From assembly GCA_002633025.1 (NCBI GenBank), contig NMRB01000733.1, positions 222,347-286,346 of the forward strand: a DNA stretch of 64,000 bases, read 5' to 3'. How positions within the stretch are numbered: the stretch's first letter is position 1; each line of letters starts with the position of its first letter. Positions 22,701 through 37,700 of the stretch are shown here, one piece after another. The DNA comes from Notospermus geniculatus. Taxonomy: Eukaryota > Nemertea > Pilidiophora > Heteronemertea > Lineidae. The position numbers were made by a program, and so were the translations under genes. The notes beneath the pieces were generated by a model. That model was not told the origin of the DNA, did no database searches, and saw only the letters and a list, made by a program, of their open reading frames with translations.

Positions 22701-25700
22701 AGCTGCAATCTTCATTTGGATTGTAGATTTTTCCTGTCAGGAACTTTTGTTTTCAAGTCAGTGAAATAGAGGTAGGCCCCTATTCAGAATTCTTGAATTT
22801 ACTAAAATCAGCAATAGAGGCTTTGCATATGATGTCAGAAGCCGCCATGCTGGAGTACACATGTTGCAGAGGTGCAGCGAAATGAGCTGTGCATGCCCTA
22901 ATGACCTCAGGTCAAACAATGGCGTGGCGCACTTCACGCAAGTCACGGCACTGTCGGCTCACACCTCTGTGCCCTGTGTACTCCAGAATGGGCGCCAGGG
23001 TGACATCATTGCAAAGGCTCTATAGTATTGAATAAATGATCTTGGCAGCCAATAAGATGATTGCCCAGTAAAATCACCTTGAGTGGGCCTATACAGGCCT
23101 TTCCGTTTGACGGGCGCTAAAATGTGCATGTGCCCCGCAAACAATAGAATTTCTATTGTTTGTGAGGCGCATGCTCATTTTAGCGCCCCTCAAACGGAAA
23201 GGCCTGCCTATACAATGTATCTGACAATATGAAACAAAAGGAGTTTCCCAATAGAGAGTTCTGAATTCTGCTTTATTTATTCTAAGTATCGTATCACCGG
23301 ACCCACCCACATAAACTTTAGATCTGGTGGTATGGATCAGAGATCGCTGTAACATTTAGACACCAACGCACATACAACACGTTGTCATACCTGGGCATCA
23401 TCATCATCCTTCTTTTTCTTCAGCAACGAAGAGTTGAACATAAAGTAACGAAATAAAGTATAGGAAGATAAACAAAATAAACATGCAGCATGCGACATGC
23501 AAAATGAATGTTATTTCACTGGTTTTGCCTAACAAATATGTAGAGATTTGACTCGAGATTTTACCAGATTTAAACAAAGTTTTCCACTCAAAGAAGATTT
23601 CCGCTCGCTATTATCACAAAACAATATCACTCTATCATTTTGATCCAGATGTACCGTAATTAAAATATCATGGCTCATGTAATCAGGCCATCATTTTAAG
23701 GATTTGAAATAGAGCAAAGGATTCAATTTAAAACGATTGCAAGTTGAAATAATTTTGGCCCGTTTCGAAGGGGTGTCAGGTTGTCAGTTATTCCTACCTC
23801 CTCTTCCGGTGCAGGAGCTGGCGGTACATCTTTTTTATCTATAATTTCATCATCGTCATCCTTTTTCTTATGCATTAAAAAAAGATTTAAATTAAACAAG
23901 GTTTCTCTACTCTTTAAGCTGAACCAACAGCCACATTTCATTAGCTACCGGTAATTTCAGAGGAATAAATATTTTTTCTTAAAGAAATAATGCCACTGCA
24001 ATCGCTATAAATATCAGTTATTGGATATTTGATCAAAATTTTCTGCAGCGAAGTAGACATCAGACTGCTTCACACTCTCGTAAAAATCAAAACATCCTAG
24101 AGTGATTTAGAGTATTCGATCCACTGTTTTATCCAATCATTATACAGCCTCTCTAAAGGAATACTTATCGCGGACCTTAACTTTGTTTACTGTAGTGTAA
24201 ATAACAACTAAGAAAGCGCCAGTTTATTCGGAGTGTAGCAGACGACAAGAGAAATTCTTGTGCAACCAAAGAGTGCCCAAATGCTGCTGACAAAATGTGA
24301 CCTGCAAACTTGAAAGGCAGTTGTCCACCAACGAAAACAGATTACAAACATTGAAGGAGTCAGACACAAAGCAACGTACGGACATAATCTTAAGCCAAGC
24401 GTACATCAGCCTTGCGACTCGAAGCAACTACCGGCAATGGCGTTTCCGGCAACGGTTGGCGACGACCTGGAACCAGCAGCAACTGATCAGATGCTCAAAC
24501 AGGCCAATATACGCACACCGGCAACACTATTGCCGCTAGTTCCAGTCAGTTGCTCATGTTCTACTCGTTGCCAACGGTTGCTTCTGGTCGTCTTCAGTTG
24601 CTTCCGATGTACGCGCGCTGGCAATTAATTTCCTCGTTTGTGGAGCACACCTGGTCACGTGAATGTTTATCACATGACTCCCAAGTGGTCCGATAGGAAG
24701 ACATCGACAATTTCCGCGTAATATTCAGTATCATTGCCTGTCTGATGTGTGTGCTCCAGACTGAAGACTGGATTGTGGCACTTGTTGCCGCAATGACATG
24801 TCGTAACCGATGTGTGCAGAACGCGTACATCGATAGCAACTGTTGTGTTTAGTTGCTTCCAGTCGCAAGGCCGATGTACGCTTAGCTTTATGGAGAACCA
24901 ACTTCACAGTTGTCAACTCAAAGAACAAACTGAAAGTGGAAAGTATAAAGGACATCGCTGATGTACTTCTGCCAAAAAACTTGATACAATGCAATCTTGG
25001 CCCAACAAAAATTCACTCAACTGAAGCAAGAGACTGCAATCAGGGTAATAAATGGCAATAACTGGTGCAAATACACCAAAGTGACAGCAAAATGTGGTCA
25101 AATAGAGTACAGTGGCCCAACCGGTGGGAAGTGACACATCTCCATACATTGCCACTTATTCAGTGCACGCACTCAGTGCACTTCCCATGGCTTGACCTGC
25201 TATAGGCCTACTCTATTTGAGCCGCAAAATGTATACACAACAGCAAAGTGCAATCATCGGTGCGTCACTGAAGCCATGAAAAGACCACGAGTAAAAGAAT
25301 CACAGGATTCCATACCTCAGCCTCCACATCATCACCTTCCTTTACCTTTTCCTCTTTTTCTTTTTTCTAAGCAAAGAAATGACAACCAGAGTCTATAGAG
25401 GTCCAAGAAAACACACGCCAACAATATACATTATGTGACCCGGCACAGGAAAATGAGTCGAAATGCGCACAAAAGAAGACCGAACATGTCCAAGGTGACA
25501 CCAATGGTTTGTTGATTTCAGGATTGTCTGCCCATTGTCAAATTTGACTTTGTCGATTTCTGTAACTGTTGTCTGGTGTCATCTTCGGTCGTCTTCTGTG
25601 CACATTCCGACTCATTTTGCTGTGCCAGGTCACATATGACATTTCCTATGACAAAATGCTGTGGAAAGTAAAGAACTGCTCCAAAGACACAGACTGATGA

Positions 25701-28700
25701 GTACCAGGAAAGGCAGGCTGGGTACACATTGAAACTTTATCACTGCCAACCACTATAGGATGGCAATCACCTTCATCATCAACTGGATCGGAGCAAAGCT
25801 ATGGACAGAATTTATCCATCCATGTCCTACAATCCTGGCCGCAGTTACTGAAACAATGGTAGCACTTACTGACCAACCTGGCCAGAGCAAATGGCAAGTC
25901 GATCGAAACTTTGACAAAGCTTAGAAAACAGATCAAGAGAGAGATTTCCGGGACTTGTTAATTGAGGCCATGGCCCTTTGCCTGCTTTACTTCTCAAAAC
26001 TCTAAAGACCTGAACCAACTCTCGCGTTTTTCCGCCGCGGTTTCATCACTGCCCGACAAATCCTTTGTTATTTTCTCTGTCCGCTGCCTTTACACAAAGC
26101 ATTTTCTTCCGGTGCGTTTTCCCGCTGCGCGAAAACGCGTCAGTGGGTTCGGCCCTTAAGAATTTCAGCCTGTACTCAGAGAGAATATCTCCAAATGAAA
26201 CAAAAGAACAAACTGATTTGTAATCAATGAAATAAAGGCCACAAAGTAACATAGAAAAAGAACAACATCGACACAACTGTTGACAACACTGACACAATTG
26301 TTGACAACAACCATCGTCCTACCTCTGCATCTCCCTCAGCATCCTCAGCATCCTTTTTCTCCTCCTTGTCGCAAAGAGATAGATATTTTCATCACGGATG
26401 TAAGAACACAAACCGTTTTCATCAACTTTACTACTTTCTAAGTATTTGGAACTAACGGCTTTTCATGCAAGAAATGATGTGCCAGTTTTTCAACCGGGGC
26501 TCGAACCTGAAACCTCAGAGGTGTCAGGTGCTTTATATTTCCACTCTTCCACACTTTGACAGCCGATTTTGAGTTGGCGGCGTGACATGAACGTAACACA
26601 ACTTAGCAACCAATGAGACGTGCGTCCCTCAACTTACAGTTGCCTCATCCTCCTCCTTCTTCTTTTCTTCCGCTGGCTTATCCTCCTTCTTCTCTTCCTC
26701 CACGGGTTCATCAACCATCTCAGTCTGGAAGACACAAATCATGAGACAGTGGTCAGCAATGAATTAGACTGTGCTTACATTTAGATCAATCACTTGAAGC
26801 AACACTTCAAAATTGCATTACCATTCAAACCATACGTGAAGGCACCTCTCTACATCCATTTTCTGTCACAATGGATAATTCGGCATAAAGTCCGGCAACA
26901 CATCTAACATGTCTAACTACGACCCAATGGAATGCGGAAGTCATGTAATGTGGCAGAGCTTTGCGGTTTTTTATCATGCGTGTCGACTACTGTAAAGCAA
27001 GATAATTTTGCGGCTGGAAATTTTCGCGAATCAAGAATTATAGACATATTCGCCGCAGGATATTTTCGCGAGTCTCTTCCATTTTTTTCATTTTTTTTCA
27101 CGGGACCGTATTTATCACTTGCGTGTACTCATATTCGCGACAGGAAATTTTCGCGACTCATACACTCTCGCGAAAATTTCCTGCACGCGAAATTTTCCTG
27201 CTTTACAGTATTTGTGGTCATTCCCCGATTGTTCATGCTCTGCACCGGTTATTCAAGAGCCGCGTGTGATTAAAAGTACGTAGAAAATCCAACTATCAAT
27301 TTCCTAACTTCCGCATTCTAGTGGGTCGTAGTTAGATGTTGCCGGACTTTACTAGTAGTTGGTGTCCTTGCATCTTTGTTACTCTATTATAGATCAATGA
27401 CACAAACGCCTGCCCAAAGTTTTATAATAGACTATATCACTCCAAAAGAGCGCAGCACCTGACGGGTAACTACAGCGTCACGACGTCCCGTACTCATTCC
27501 ATGACATCTTGACTTGAGACAACGTCATGATCGCTAAAACAAGTGGGGGGTTTTCGAGTGACGTCAAGGCATTCAGAATGGGGCACGGGACATCGTGACG
27601 CTGAAGGCCTAGCTAGCTACCCGTCAGGTGCTGCGCTCTATTGGAGTGATAGAGTCTATTGCATTGCTAATGGGGAACCCTGAAACTTTGCAAATGTGGC
27701 CCAATGTTTTTGGCAAATGGGGCACTCAAGTATGTGGCAAGGGAACCTTTGCAAATGGGAACCTGACATCTTCACAAATGGGGAACTCGGAACTATGCAA
27801 ATGGGAACTCAACATCTTTGCAAATGGGGAACATGAGACATGTTGGAGCTTTGCAAATGGGGAACCAGACAAATTTGCAACATGACAAGTCCTACTCCAT
27901 CTACATCACATAGGCCTACATGAAGCACCACACCGCACTGCAATCGCTGATGCCCTAGCGAACACACTTTCCACCCGACTGGAGCAAGTTCAGCTTACAG
28001 TAGCTAGTTAAGGATGCAGGTAGACCTGATCTCATGTTACATTGCTAGTATACAGTTCACATCTGTCATTTTTTAAAGAACTCCACTGCAGTATTACGCA
28101 GCATATATATGTACATATGTACGTAGCTCAAGTTGAACAGGGTAACCAAACCAAAATGCGGATGCCACAAGCGGCAACACCTTTTGACGAACTCGTAAGA
28201 CTACCAGAAAGTTAGGGCTATCCTGCATGTGTATGAAGATCTCATTGGTTGTGGCATAGGGTTGATTTGCCCTCAGCACATTCCAAAGAATCATTCGTCT
28301 ACTCTGCATCAAAAGTTAAAGTTTGGGTTTATTGTCTGATATCAACTACGGTAGAGGTTCTTCTCATCCGACTTTACACTTTAACCCCAGTCTATCCTGA
28401 AACCTTTCAGTAGAACTCAGATGAGCTGCTCATTCAGTGCTACAATCTGAACATTTCCGACCAGTACCCATTTATACACCTGGGTGGAGAGAGGCCAGTG
28501 AGGCAAAGAGACTTGCCCAAAGTCTCACGCCCAGTGGGATTCGAACCCGGGACCCTCTGACCGCTAGTCGGAGGCCTGAACCACTACACCACCGGGCTCC
28601 TCATCAAACTGGCAAATCTCGATAGCCGAGGTCTCAATACAGGCGCGGATACAGAGGGGGGCGCCCCGGGCGTCATAAACTAGGCCTAGTCGCAAACTGA

Positions 28701-31700
28701 TCGTAAATAAATGACGTGATGTTGAAGCTGATCCACCGAACCAAATCAAACATGTTTGATCTCCCCTTTTGGCCAACAAATCTGTAAAACTGACCATGAA
28801 ATTCTGCAATTTGGCACAAATTTCAATGTTCCTAGCACAGGGCGTCCCCCTCTTTTCCCAAATCCTGGATCTGCCCCTGCAATACCCTGGCACAGAATCC
28901 CCGCAACCCTAGGGATTATCTTTTCTATTGATCTCAACCCCAATCATTTCCTGAGTAATCGATCAGAGCCTCAAGCAATTGTTTTTTCCCAATAAATGGG
29001 TGATTATCTCTGTTCAACTCTTTTATTACCCGAGACATGTTCTAGATACCGGTCTTTTTCCTTCTCATTCGACGCTTTGTGTCTCGGTTTATATTGTCTG
29101 TCTCTCATATTAACCCTTTGAAACATTGTATGCAGCTTGAACTTTGATTGATTACGTTCTAAACAGTATTTGTAATTGACAGATCCAAGACATCTCTACC
29201 ATTACACACTGAGTTTGCAACGAATCGCAAACTCGTCGCAAACTGATTGTAAAGAAATGACGTGACGTTGAAGCTGATCCACAGAACCAAAGCAAACATG
29301 TTTGATCTCGTAAACTCGTCGCAAACTAGTCGTCAACAGAATTCAGTCGTGAACGACTCGCAAACACGGCGTGAACGAATCGTGAACACTGATCCACAGG
29401 CTATGATTTTTCATCGTAAACTAGTCGCAAAAGCTTCGTGAACTAATCGCAAACTGATCATAAACTCGTTCTTAAGTCGGTGGATCACCCGCATTATCAT
29501 AATGTACATATGTACATAACATTGCAGGAAAGAGCGAATGCAATGCCACTGTTAGTATGCAAACCTGCACAGTGGAAACGGCCGTTACTCCACTGCCGTT
29601 CGCATCAACATCAACAGGTAGCAGATGATGGTGCCTAACCCTTGGCTTATCTGCCGTAAAGCTTTGTAATCTCACAGTTTGAACAAACTCACGAGCTTGG
29701 CAATCAAGAGTAATCCTTTGTTCAAGTGGGGTAATAAACGAGACGAACTCGAACACCTGAGCAAAGGGCTCATTCCTTCGACTCTTTCAGAGGAACGATA
29801 CATTTAATTGACCAGTTTTACTTCTCAGTATTAAGTCAGTCAGTGTGTTTAGGAGATGTCTCACTTCCCGACTTCAGTTGCAAAGCACAGAGGTAGCGGA
29901 ACTCAGCCGGTGTAAACCGGCTGCCGCAAGCGCCACGTCAGCAGATCAGAATATTGCGGCTTAGTAAAACAGGTGCCCTGAAACCTGATCCGTAAATAAA
30001 CGGCATAAGATACATCAACCACTGCGGAGCAACATTGACCTGTTATTTCCAGTAATAACAAGGTTTTTCATTAGGTTTTAGCTGTGTGTGCATACAAACT
30101 GGATAACATCGCTGAAATCAAGGCCGAAGGGGTGAACGACAATATTTGTGTGTGCCATTTCAAACGGATGTAGGCCTAGCTTTAGTTGGGGAAGCTTGCC
30201 CGAGATGGGGAGATGCCTAACTGCTTTGATGGTTCAAAGGAGCAGCGCTCCACCTCGAAAAAACAACAGGCATTTGATGAATTCTCTGCTTAACACGAGA
30301 AATGCATAAGATATCAAGCACACCCAGCTTGCAGAGCTTCATTTTTAGGCACCTTTTATCAGTCTTTCAATCACAATCCGACAGGTGGCGTAACACTCAC
30401 AACCTCTAAGTTGTTAAAACTGGCAAAACAAAGCAATGACACAATGTCACCTCACGATGTCCCTTACACGGTGCAACAGGGCAAAAACTGGGTCTTGTGC
30501 TCACTGCGCTGCCACAAGCAATAGACAAATCCCAAATTGACGTAAACGAGAAAGATCTGTGCACTTCCGCCAAAATCGTAAACAGAACCTCGGTCTGAAG
30601 CTGAATGACGTGACGCATAGAACCCCACGACAGTGACTTCGACGACGTTGCGTCAGAGTCTACCATTGCTGAATCGTGGATTGCGTCATGTCAGCTGGTT
30701 TCAGGACGAGGTTGTATTTACGATTTCGGCGGAAGTGCACAGATCTGGGAACTTGGGATTTGTCTAAAGCTTTGCAGGTTCCTCGTAGGTTGTTCTCCTG
30801 TATAGACTGTTCTCAAATTGACGTAAACAACACAGATCTGCACTTTTCCGCCGAAATCTCAACCACAACCTCGATCTGAAACTGAATGACGTAACGCAGA
30901 CAACACCACAACAGTGACGTCGAAGACGTTGCGTCAGACTCAACCATTGCTGAATCATGGATGGCGTCACGTCAGCTGGTTTCAGATCGAGGTTCTGGTT
31001 GAGATTTCGCCGGAAGTGCACAGATCTGCAAATTCAAGAATCGTCTATTGTTCAGGGACACATATTTTTTGTCACTTTCTCTTGAGAGAGTACTTTTCAC
31101 ATTTATGAGGTAAGGAAAAGGGTTTTACCTTGCTGGTCCACAAATAGATGTTGAAGTTGATGAACTGACTGTACTTCCTAATGAGATCCTTGACTGTGTT
31201 CTCCTCCAAGAAATCATGGGCCTCTTCCTTCAAGTGTAAGCTAGAATGAGGAAGAAATGATTCTTAATGGGTACCGTATCACTTTGAGGTGGTTGTACAG
31301 TTTAATTTAACTTTTTCAAATCAACAGAAATGCCGAAAAGCGAAATATTTTCGTGTCCTAAATGTTTGCGAATGGCCTAAAAATCCAACACTCGCTGGGA
31401 GAAATATTCGCGGTAAAGGGCCTTATAAAAATTTTCTACGGGGAAATATATTCGCAAGTGTCACACCCTAATAATGAAGAAGATCGATACCACACTTCTC
31501 AGGAAGCAGATGCTGTGTATCCTGGCACGACCTGTACTATCAGCGGCATACCGCAATGCTTGTTGTGTGTATTAGCACTTGCTCCTGGCACAAGGGAGAC
31601 TCCAGGAATGACGTCATGATGGAAATCCCCACGCTGCATTGGTCAACTGAGTGCTGATGACTCATCAATATAGGATTTAGCGGGGAACAAAACTTGTGTG

Positions 31701-34700
31701 GCATATGGCGGGTGTCAATGGTAATTTGCATTCGTGGAGAAAAAATTTAGAGAGCAATTTGCGATTTTCGCGAGAATTTTTCCCTGCGAACATATTTCGC
31801 TTTACGGTAACCCCATTGACAACAGCAAGTCACACTTTCATCAGAAATGCCCCCACCTCTTACTCAACCAACACAGCGGGCAAATTAAACAAGGTTGTCA
31901 TTGAATGAAGACGGATCAATTCGGGTTCAACAGAGGAATTGGAAAGGTCCTCCTTCATACATTTCTTGTACCGAAATGACACAAACGTTGGCACTTCAGG
32001 ACGACTTGGAGAGAAAACCAAATCAGCTAGATTGCCAAATTTTTGCTAAATTTCACGCTTAATTGGCCCCGACGCAAGCCGTCAATTATTCATTTGTGAT
32101 TGCAAACAAATCAAGTAAATTGCTTCGGTGGAATCTACATCACACGCCTCTTTAGGGAATATTCAAGTCTCCTCGGTGTAATGGGCTGATTAACTTGATG
32201 ACAATCTGTGGAAAATAACTACGGTATTTTCCTCAAGCGTTACGGCGTAGGGCTGTCAGAGTGGCCCAGTGAAAACACCAGTAACTGTCACCCCTGAAGT
32301 TACAGGTTCAATTTTCAGTCGAACCGGCTCTTCACGTCTTGATATATAGGGTGACGATCTTTGTTAATGCAGAACTGAAATTCGTTAAAGGAGATGCTCC
32401 ACGTGAGAGTTTTCTTATACGAGTTGGATCTCAGTGGGCTATAGAAGGGCAAGTCCATGGTATCGGACGTGACATTCTTTCACTTATTCAGTCCTGTTTC
32501 TGCAAATTTTAGAACCACAGAAAGATGTAATACCGTGCATAATATCAGGCTTGTGTCCTTCTATGCTCCTGGTATGAATTAAGTTCGTTGTGATTCATAA
32601 TTAGTGCGCTGTTTGCTAATTAGTTGCGTCACGGACATGACCTGTGCGATGTCACGTCCGTGACGCAACTAAATTAGCAAATAGTGCACTAATTAAGAAT
32701 CACAACAAACTTAATTCATTCCAGGGGCATAGAAGGACAAGAGCCTGACATGATGCAGGGTATTACATCTTTCTGTGGTTCCAAAATTTGCGGAGACAGC
32801 ACTGAATATGTGAAAACATGTCACGTCCGAGACAGTGGAATTGCCCTTTTTAACGAAAATGATTGACACATACCTGACAGTTGTACCTCTGCCGAGGGTG
32901 TTACCACGTGGGTCCTTCGTCACTGAGAAAGAGCTGGCATCTGATTCCCAGATGTATTGTTCGTCATCGTTGTGTTTTGAGGTTACGATCACACGGTCGG
33001 CAACTGGAATGAAAATACAAAGAATCAATCACCAACATTTTTCACCAAATTTGTCCCAGAAAAGTCCAGAAATTACAGCCAGAAAGGTCAGTCAAAGGCA
33101 GTATCTCATCTGTGACCAGTGGGAGGATGGCCAGTTGAACTAATAGCTCTATCTCGCACAATCAAGTATAGCTATTACTTCAATAAACCGTCCTCCCACT
33201 GATCACAAGTTAAGATTCCTCGTTTGGAGGGCAGACACGCCCAGGCAGGGCTTCCACCAAAATATTTTGAAGGGGGATTGCCCCCTTTGAAACTTTTGGG
33301 GGGGGGGATTTTCATTTTTCAGTGGGGATACAAAAACCACCAGTGACACTGAAGGTGCAGGAACTCAACTGTACAGCGACACCTCACCAAAACTGTGTAG
33401 TGAGACCTGAAAAGATTCTGACGTCATGCCTGCATTGCAAATGGCGGCTTTACTTATAAAGATAGATTTTTTATTTACTGAAAACATGTGCGGGAATGGT
33501 GCGTTTTGACTATTTTTTCTTGCGGGTGATACGGGAGTTTGGGCGGGAATCCTGCAATCGTGCTGCTTAGCGGAAGCCCTGCCAGGAGGGTAAAAACTTT
33601 ACGGAACTACTAAAAGAACGAACGAACTCACCAAGGAATGATGAATAAAATCCAACACCAAACTGTCCAATCATATCAGTCATTTCCTGCTGGCTTTTTG
33701 CTTCACCCATTTTGGCTAAGAAGTCGCTGGTACCAGATTTGGCTATCGTACCCAAGTTTTTGACGAGGTCATCTTTTGTCATACCGATACCGGTGTCTGT
33801 GACGTGTAAGACATGGTTGTCTTTATCAGCCTAGAATAGGAAGAAATATCAAGAAAACAAATCTAATTGAATTATGAGGCACAAAGTACGTGGCCTTCCA
33901 GAGTTCTCCACTAGTGTAACAGAATGGGTGCGGCACCCGTTCTAAAACACAGGATTGATCTCAGCGCCTGGTCTAAAAATCTGCCGCCCGGTCAAAAAAA
34001 ACTGCTGCCCAGTCAAAATTATTCACTTTGCATAACACTGAGGTTTTGCAAGCACCGACAGGAGCTATTGCATTCCGAAATGCTGGGAAATCACATATCA
34101 GGGCTTCTAGATTTCGAATTTTTCTGGGCGAGGCCCCCAGACCCCCCGCTGAGGATGTGTGTGTGGCAGTGGCTTCCGATATCAGTAACCATGTGACATC
34201 ATCAGTGCCCGGTCTGTTTCAAACCCTGTGGAGAACCCTGCCTTCACCTGCTGCATGATTTATGGTTTACTGCACGTTTTCCACAAGCATGACAAGCATT
34301 TCTATCATCACACTTCTGATTCAGTACAGAAAGCTCAGTGAACCTCACTTGCACGGGCGATGCAATCTCCATTTGTTGCGAATGTGGCGTTAGCCAAACG
34401 ACAGGGAAAAAACAGGTTATTTATAGGACCAAGGATTGCTTCCATGATGAGGTTGTGGACAGTTCATCACGTTTCCTATTTACTGAAATCACCCAGCTTG
34501 GTACCCAATTTTGTTGAAGAACAGTCGATTGAGTTGTCAAGATGGTGTTGCACGGGGCAGAATAGAAAGAAGCAAATTCTTTTCACATCATGCTTTTGCA
34601 AAGATTTTTCAACCGGCCTCTTCGCCAGCTCCCCAATATCTCTCTACTTAGACGGTGTAGCAATCTGCCCATCTCATTTTTGTGGTAAATAGTAAGTAAA

Positions 34701-37700
34701 CCTGCCAGCCATAATTACGTGGATTGATATTTCACAAGTGATATAAATGCATTTTGAAGGATTTTATTAAGCGTACAGGAAAAATGTTTTCAAGTGGCCG
34801 GCCAAGAATTCTGTTGCAATGAGAACACGAAAAAACAACTTCACAGCAGTTGTAGTGTAGGCGGTATGCCGAGATGAAGAACCGGAACGAGCTCTTCACA
34901 GGTTTACCTGGGAGACCCCGGAGAAAAACTACATGTGTCTGTACATTACATGTTCATCTACAGGTGTTATACTGACTTCTGCGTTCCATGTACATTTCTA
35001 CAGATTGTTCCTGACAGTACTGCTGAAGCTAAGTTAACCATTTCAAGCACGAGCACACTGAGTTTTTGTCTTAGCATTTGTACCAAGTAGGGCCTACATT
35101 TCAACACACTCTTTTGATAATACTAGAAGCAGCCTTCGGGCACAAAGTTTTTGTCTTAGCATTTGTACCAAGTAAATTTCTATACAATGCTTTGATAATA
35201 CTATACTAGAAGCAGCCTTCAGGCAAATTGAGTTTTTTCCTTACCATGGCGTACCATTACAAAGTGCATTTCTACTAACTCAGTGCTGACTTTTATAAGC
35301 TTGGGTAAAAAGAAAGGGGCTGTTGCAGGGATCATTTGTTATTCTGTACAGAATAATCGCTGCAATTTGCAGCTTCATAGCTTCCTCCATTTTCTCAAGG
35401 ATCACAACTCAGATTCCTCAACTGACAAAAACGAACACCCCTTTTTGCACAACCCTGGACACTATTGTGAAAGCGCATGTCGCTCTTAAGCCTGCCGCAC
35501 ACGGGAGCAATCTGCTGAGCAATAAGTTATTCGAGACCGTTTGCTCAGCAGATAGCTCACCGAAAAATACGCGCACACGGGAGCTTTCTGCCTCGCGAGG
35601 CAAAAAACTCACCGAAATTACGCGCACACGCGAGCTACCTGCTGAGCAAACGGTCTCGAATAACTTTTTGCTCAGCAGATAGCTTCCGTGTGCGGCAGGC
35701 TTTAGCTTGGCAGGTTGAGACCAAATGTTTGTCAGTTTCAGTATTGTCTGTCTATTATGAAAGCTGAAATAATCTATTTCTTCCATTCTCTCCTGGTCTC
35801 ATCTTAGTTCGTTGAGGCTCACCTTCTGAGCGACATGCGCCTAGTTTTGCTGTGACGGGTCACATTTATCTTCACATTCACCTCAACAGCACAATGAACA
35901 TGCGATGCCTAATAAACTCGGTTGAGAAGAAAAATTCCGGCCATTCTCATTTCCCCTGCAGCAACAGTTCCCATCCTCAGATTGGCCATTAATGACAAGA
36001 CAATTGATACGGAACAAGATTACCATCGTCGTTTTCTACTTAGCAGACGTCACTTTCCACTTAGCAGACGAGAAATAGAACTCGGCCAATGACAAAAATC
36101 AACGCAAGATACAGGGGCATTGGGTGTCACTCAGTCCAGGCTGTGTGATGTCCGAGGTGCCGGTTGGTTCCACGGTCAGACCATTCTGAACAGGGCGTTC
36201 AGCTTGATTTCTATTTTTTTTTATCTCATAAAGTCATCTCCGAATTTCGCAAATTTTCGACCCCAACCGGGGTCTTCCTCAGGCACTTTCTAGTAGAGAT
36301 CTCAGAAGTCTGAGACCTCTACAAGAAAGTGCGGGGTCGAAAATTTGCAAAATTCGGAGACAACTTTATGTTTACTGTCATTTTGTGTGTCGTTTTTTGT
36401 GCTCTGTGTTGGATTTTTTTTAAATCTCAGGGCTGTCAGACTCATGCAGAACACCTGAGGCCTGATTCCCAGTTAGGCAACTTCCTTTTACAGCAGAGTT
36501 GATTCTGGGCTCCCTGTTTCCTCCTACATTACAAAACAGACAGAACACCTGTCTGGTGATTCGACATGTTAACATATAAACTTACCTTGATTCTAACGAC
36601 TAAATCTGTTGTTTCACCTAGCGCACCCTTGTCTGTTAATGACAAGAAACGAATCTTATCTAAGGCATCAGATGCATTGGAAATCAACTCTCGTAAGAAA
36701 ATCTGAAATAAACAAAAAATTTAAATTAGAAAACAGTAAAACAAAGGAGTGAGCATGGTCTGCTATTTTTTTCCACTCGTTAGTATCAATCTGACGTTTC
36801 TTTAAATCACACCTATGCAGCCCCAGAAATTTGACCAAGTGGAAAATCGTTGAAAAGTGACCATGAATTTTTAATCTGGGAGGGCTGAATTGGCCCCCTC
36901 TTTCTCTGCCCCCTGTATTGAACAGTTTTTCCCGTATCTTACCTCCTTATTCTTATATAAAGAGTTAATGATGAGTTTCATCATTCTGTCAACCTCGGCT
37001 TGGAAGGTATGTTTTTCCGCTTTGTCGCGTAATTCTTTCATCTGGGCTACGCTGAGCCCATCTAATTTTATTGCCTCCTCTTCCCTAAAAAATAAAATCA
37101 ATCAATCGGGTATTCATGTTAATAATATCTACATGATCAGTGAAAGTACTGACACTTTTAAAACGCATATCAAACTCCCTACATGGTTGTGTACCACACC
37201 CCCTTCGGTTTACCCGCTCTCCACAACTGCTTCACTTCGTAAAAATTGCCACGTTTGGTCAACAGATGGTGCTGAGAGAGTCGACCAATGAGGCCCTGAC
37301 GCCATCTGTTGACCGAACGCGGCGACTTCTATGAAATGAAGCAGTTGTGGAGAGCAGGTAAACCGAAGGAGGCCGCGCAGGTCACAACTGCGTAGGGAGT
37401 TCAGCCATAAGGCATTACCATCCCGGAAAAGTTAACGTGATCACCCCCCCTTCAACATACCACCCTCATTCCACTCCAGGCTAACAACTTAAGTCAGAAT
37501 CAGAGTGTCATCAAGAAACAAGTGTAGCTTTACCAATCAGACTTATTTCAAGCAATCATGATACGATACATAATACGTAAACATAGACTGTAGGATAAAT
37601 ATAACTGGGAATGCATCGGAAAAATTAGAATTAGCCCTGGTAGAACAGGTAACTGGATGAGGACTGATTTGATCTGAGTTAGCGAACTTCTCAAACTTGC

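Noticed and set aside
28580-28600. Functional tRNA genes at the A-box/B-box sites (28600, 50790, 52300, 56490, 59870, 62080)
   Set aside because: The heads do not close an acceptor stem, and each continues into a repeated SINE body found at other places.
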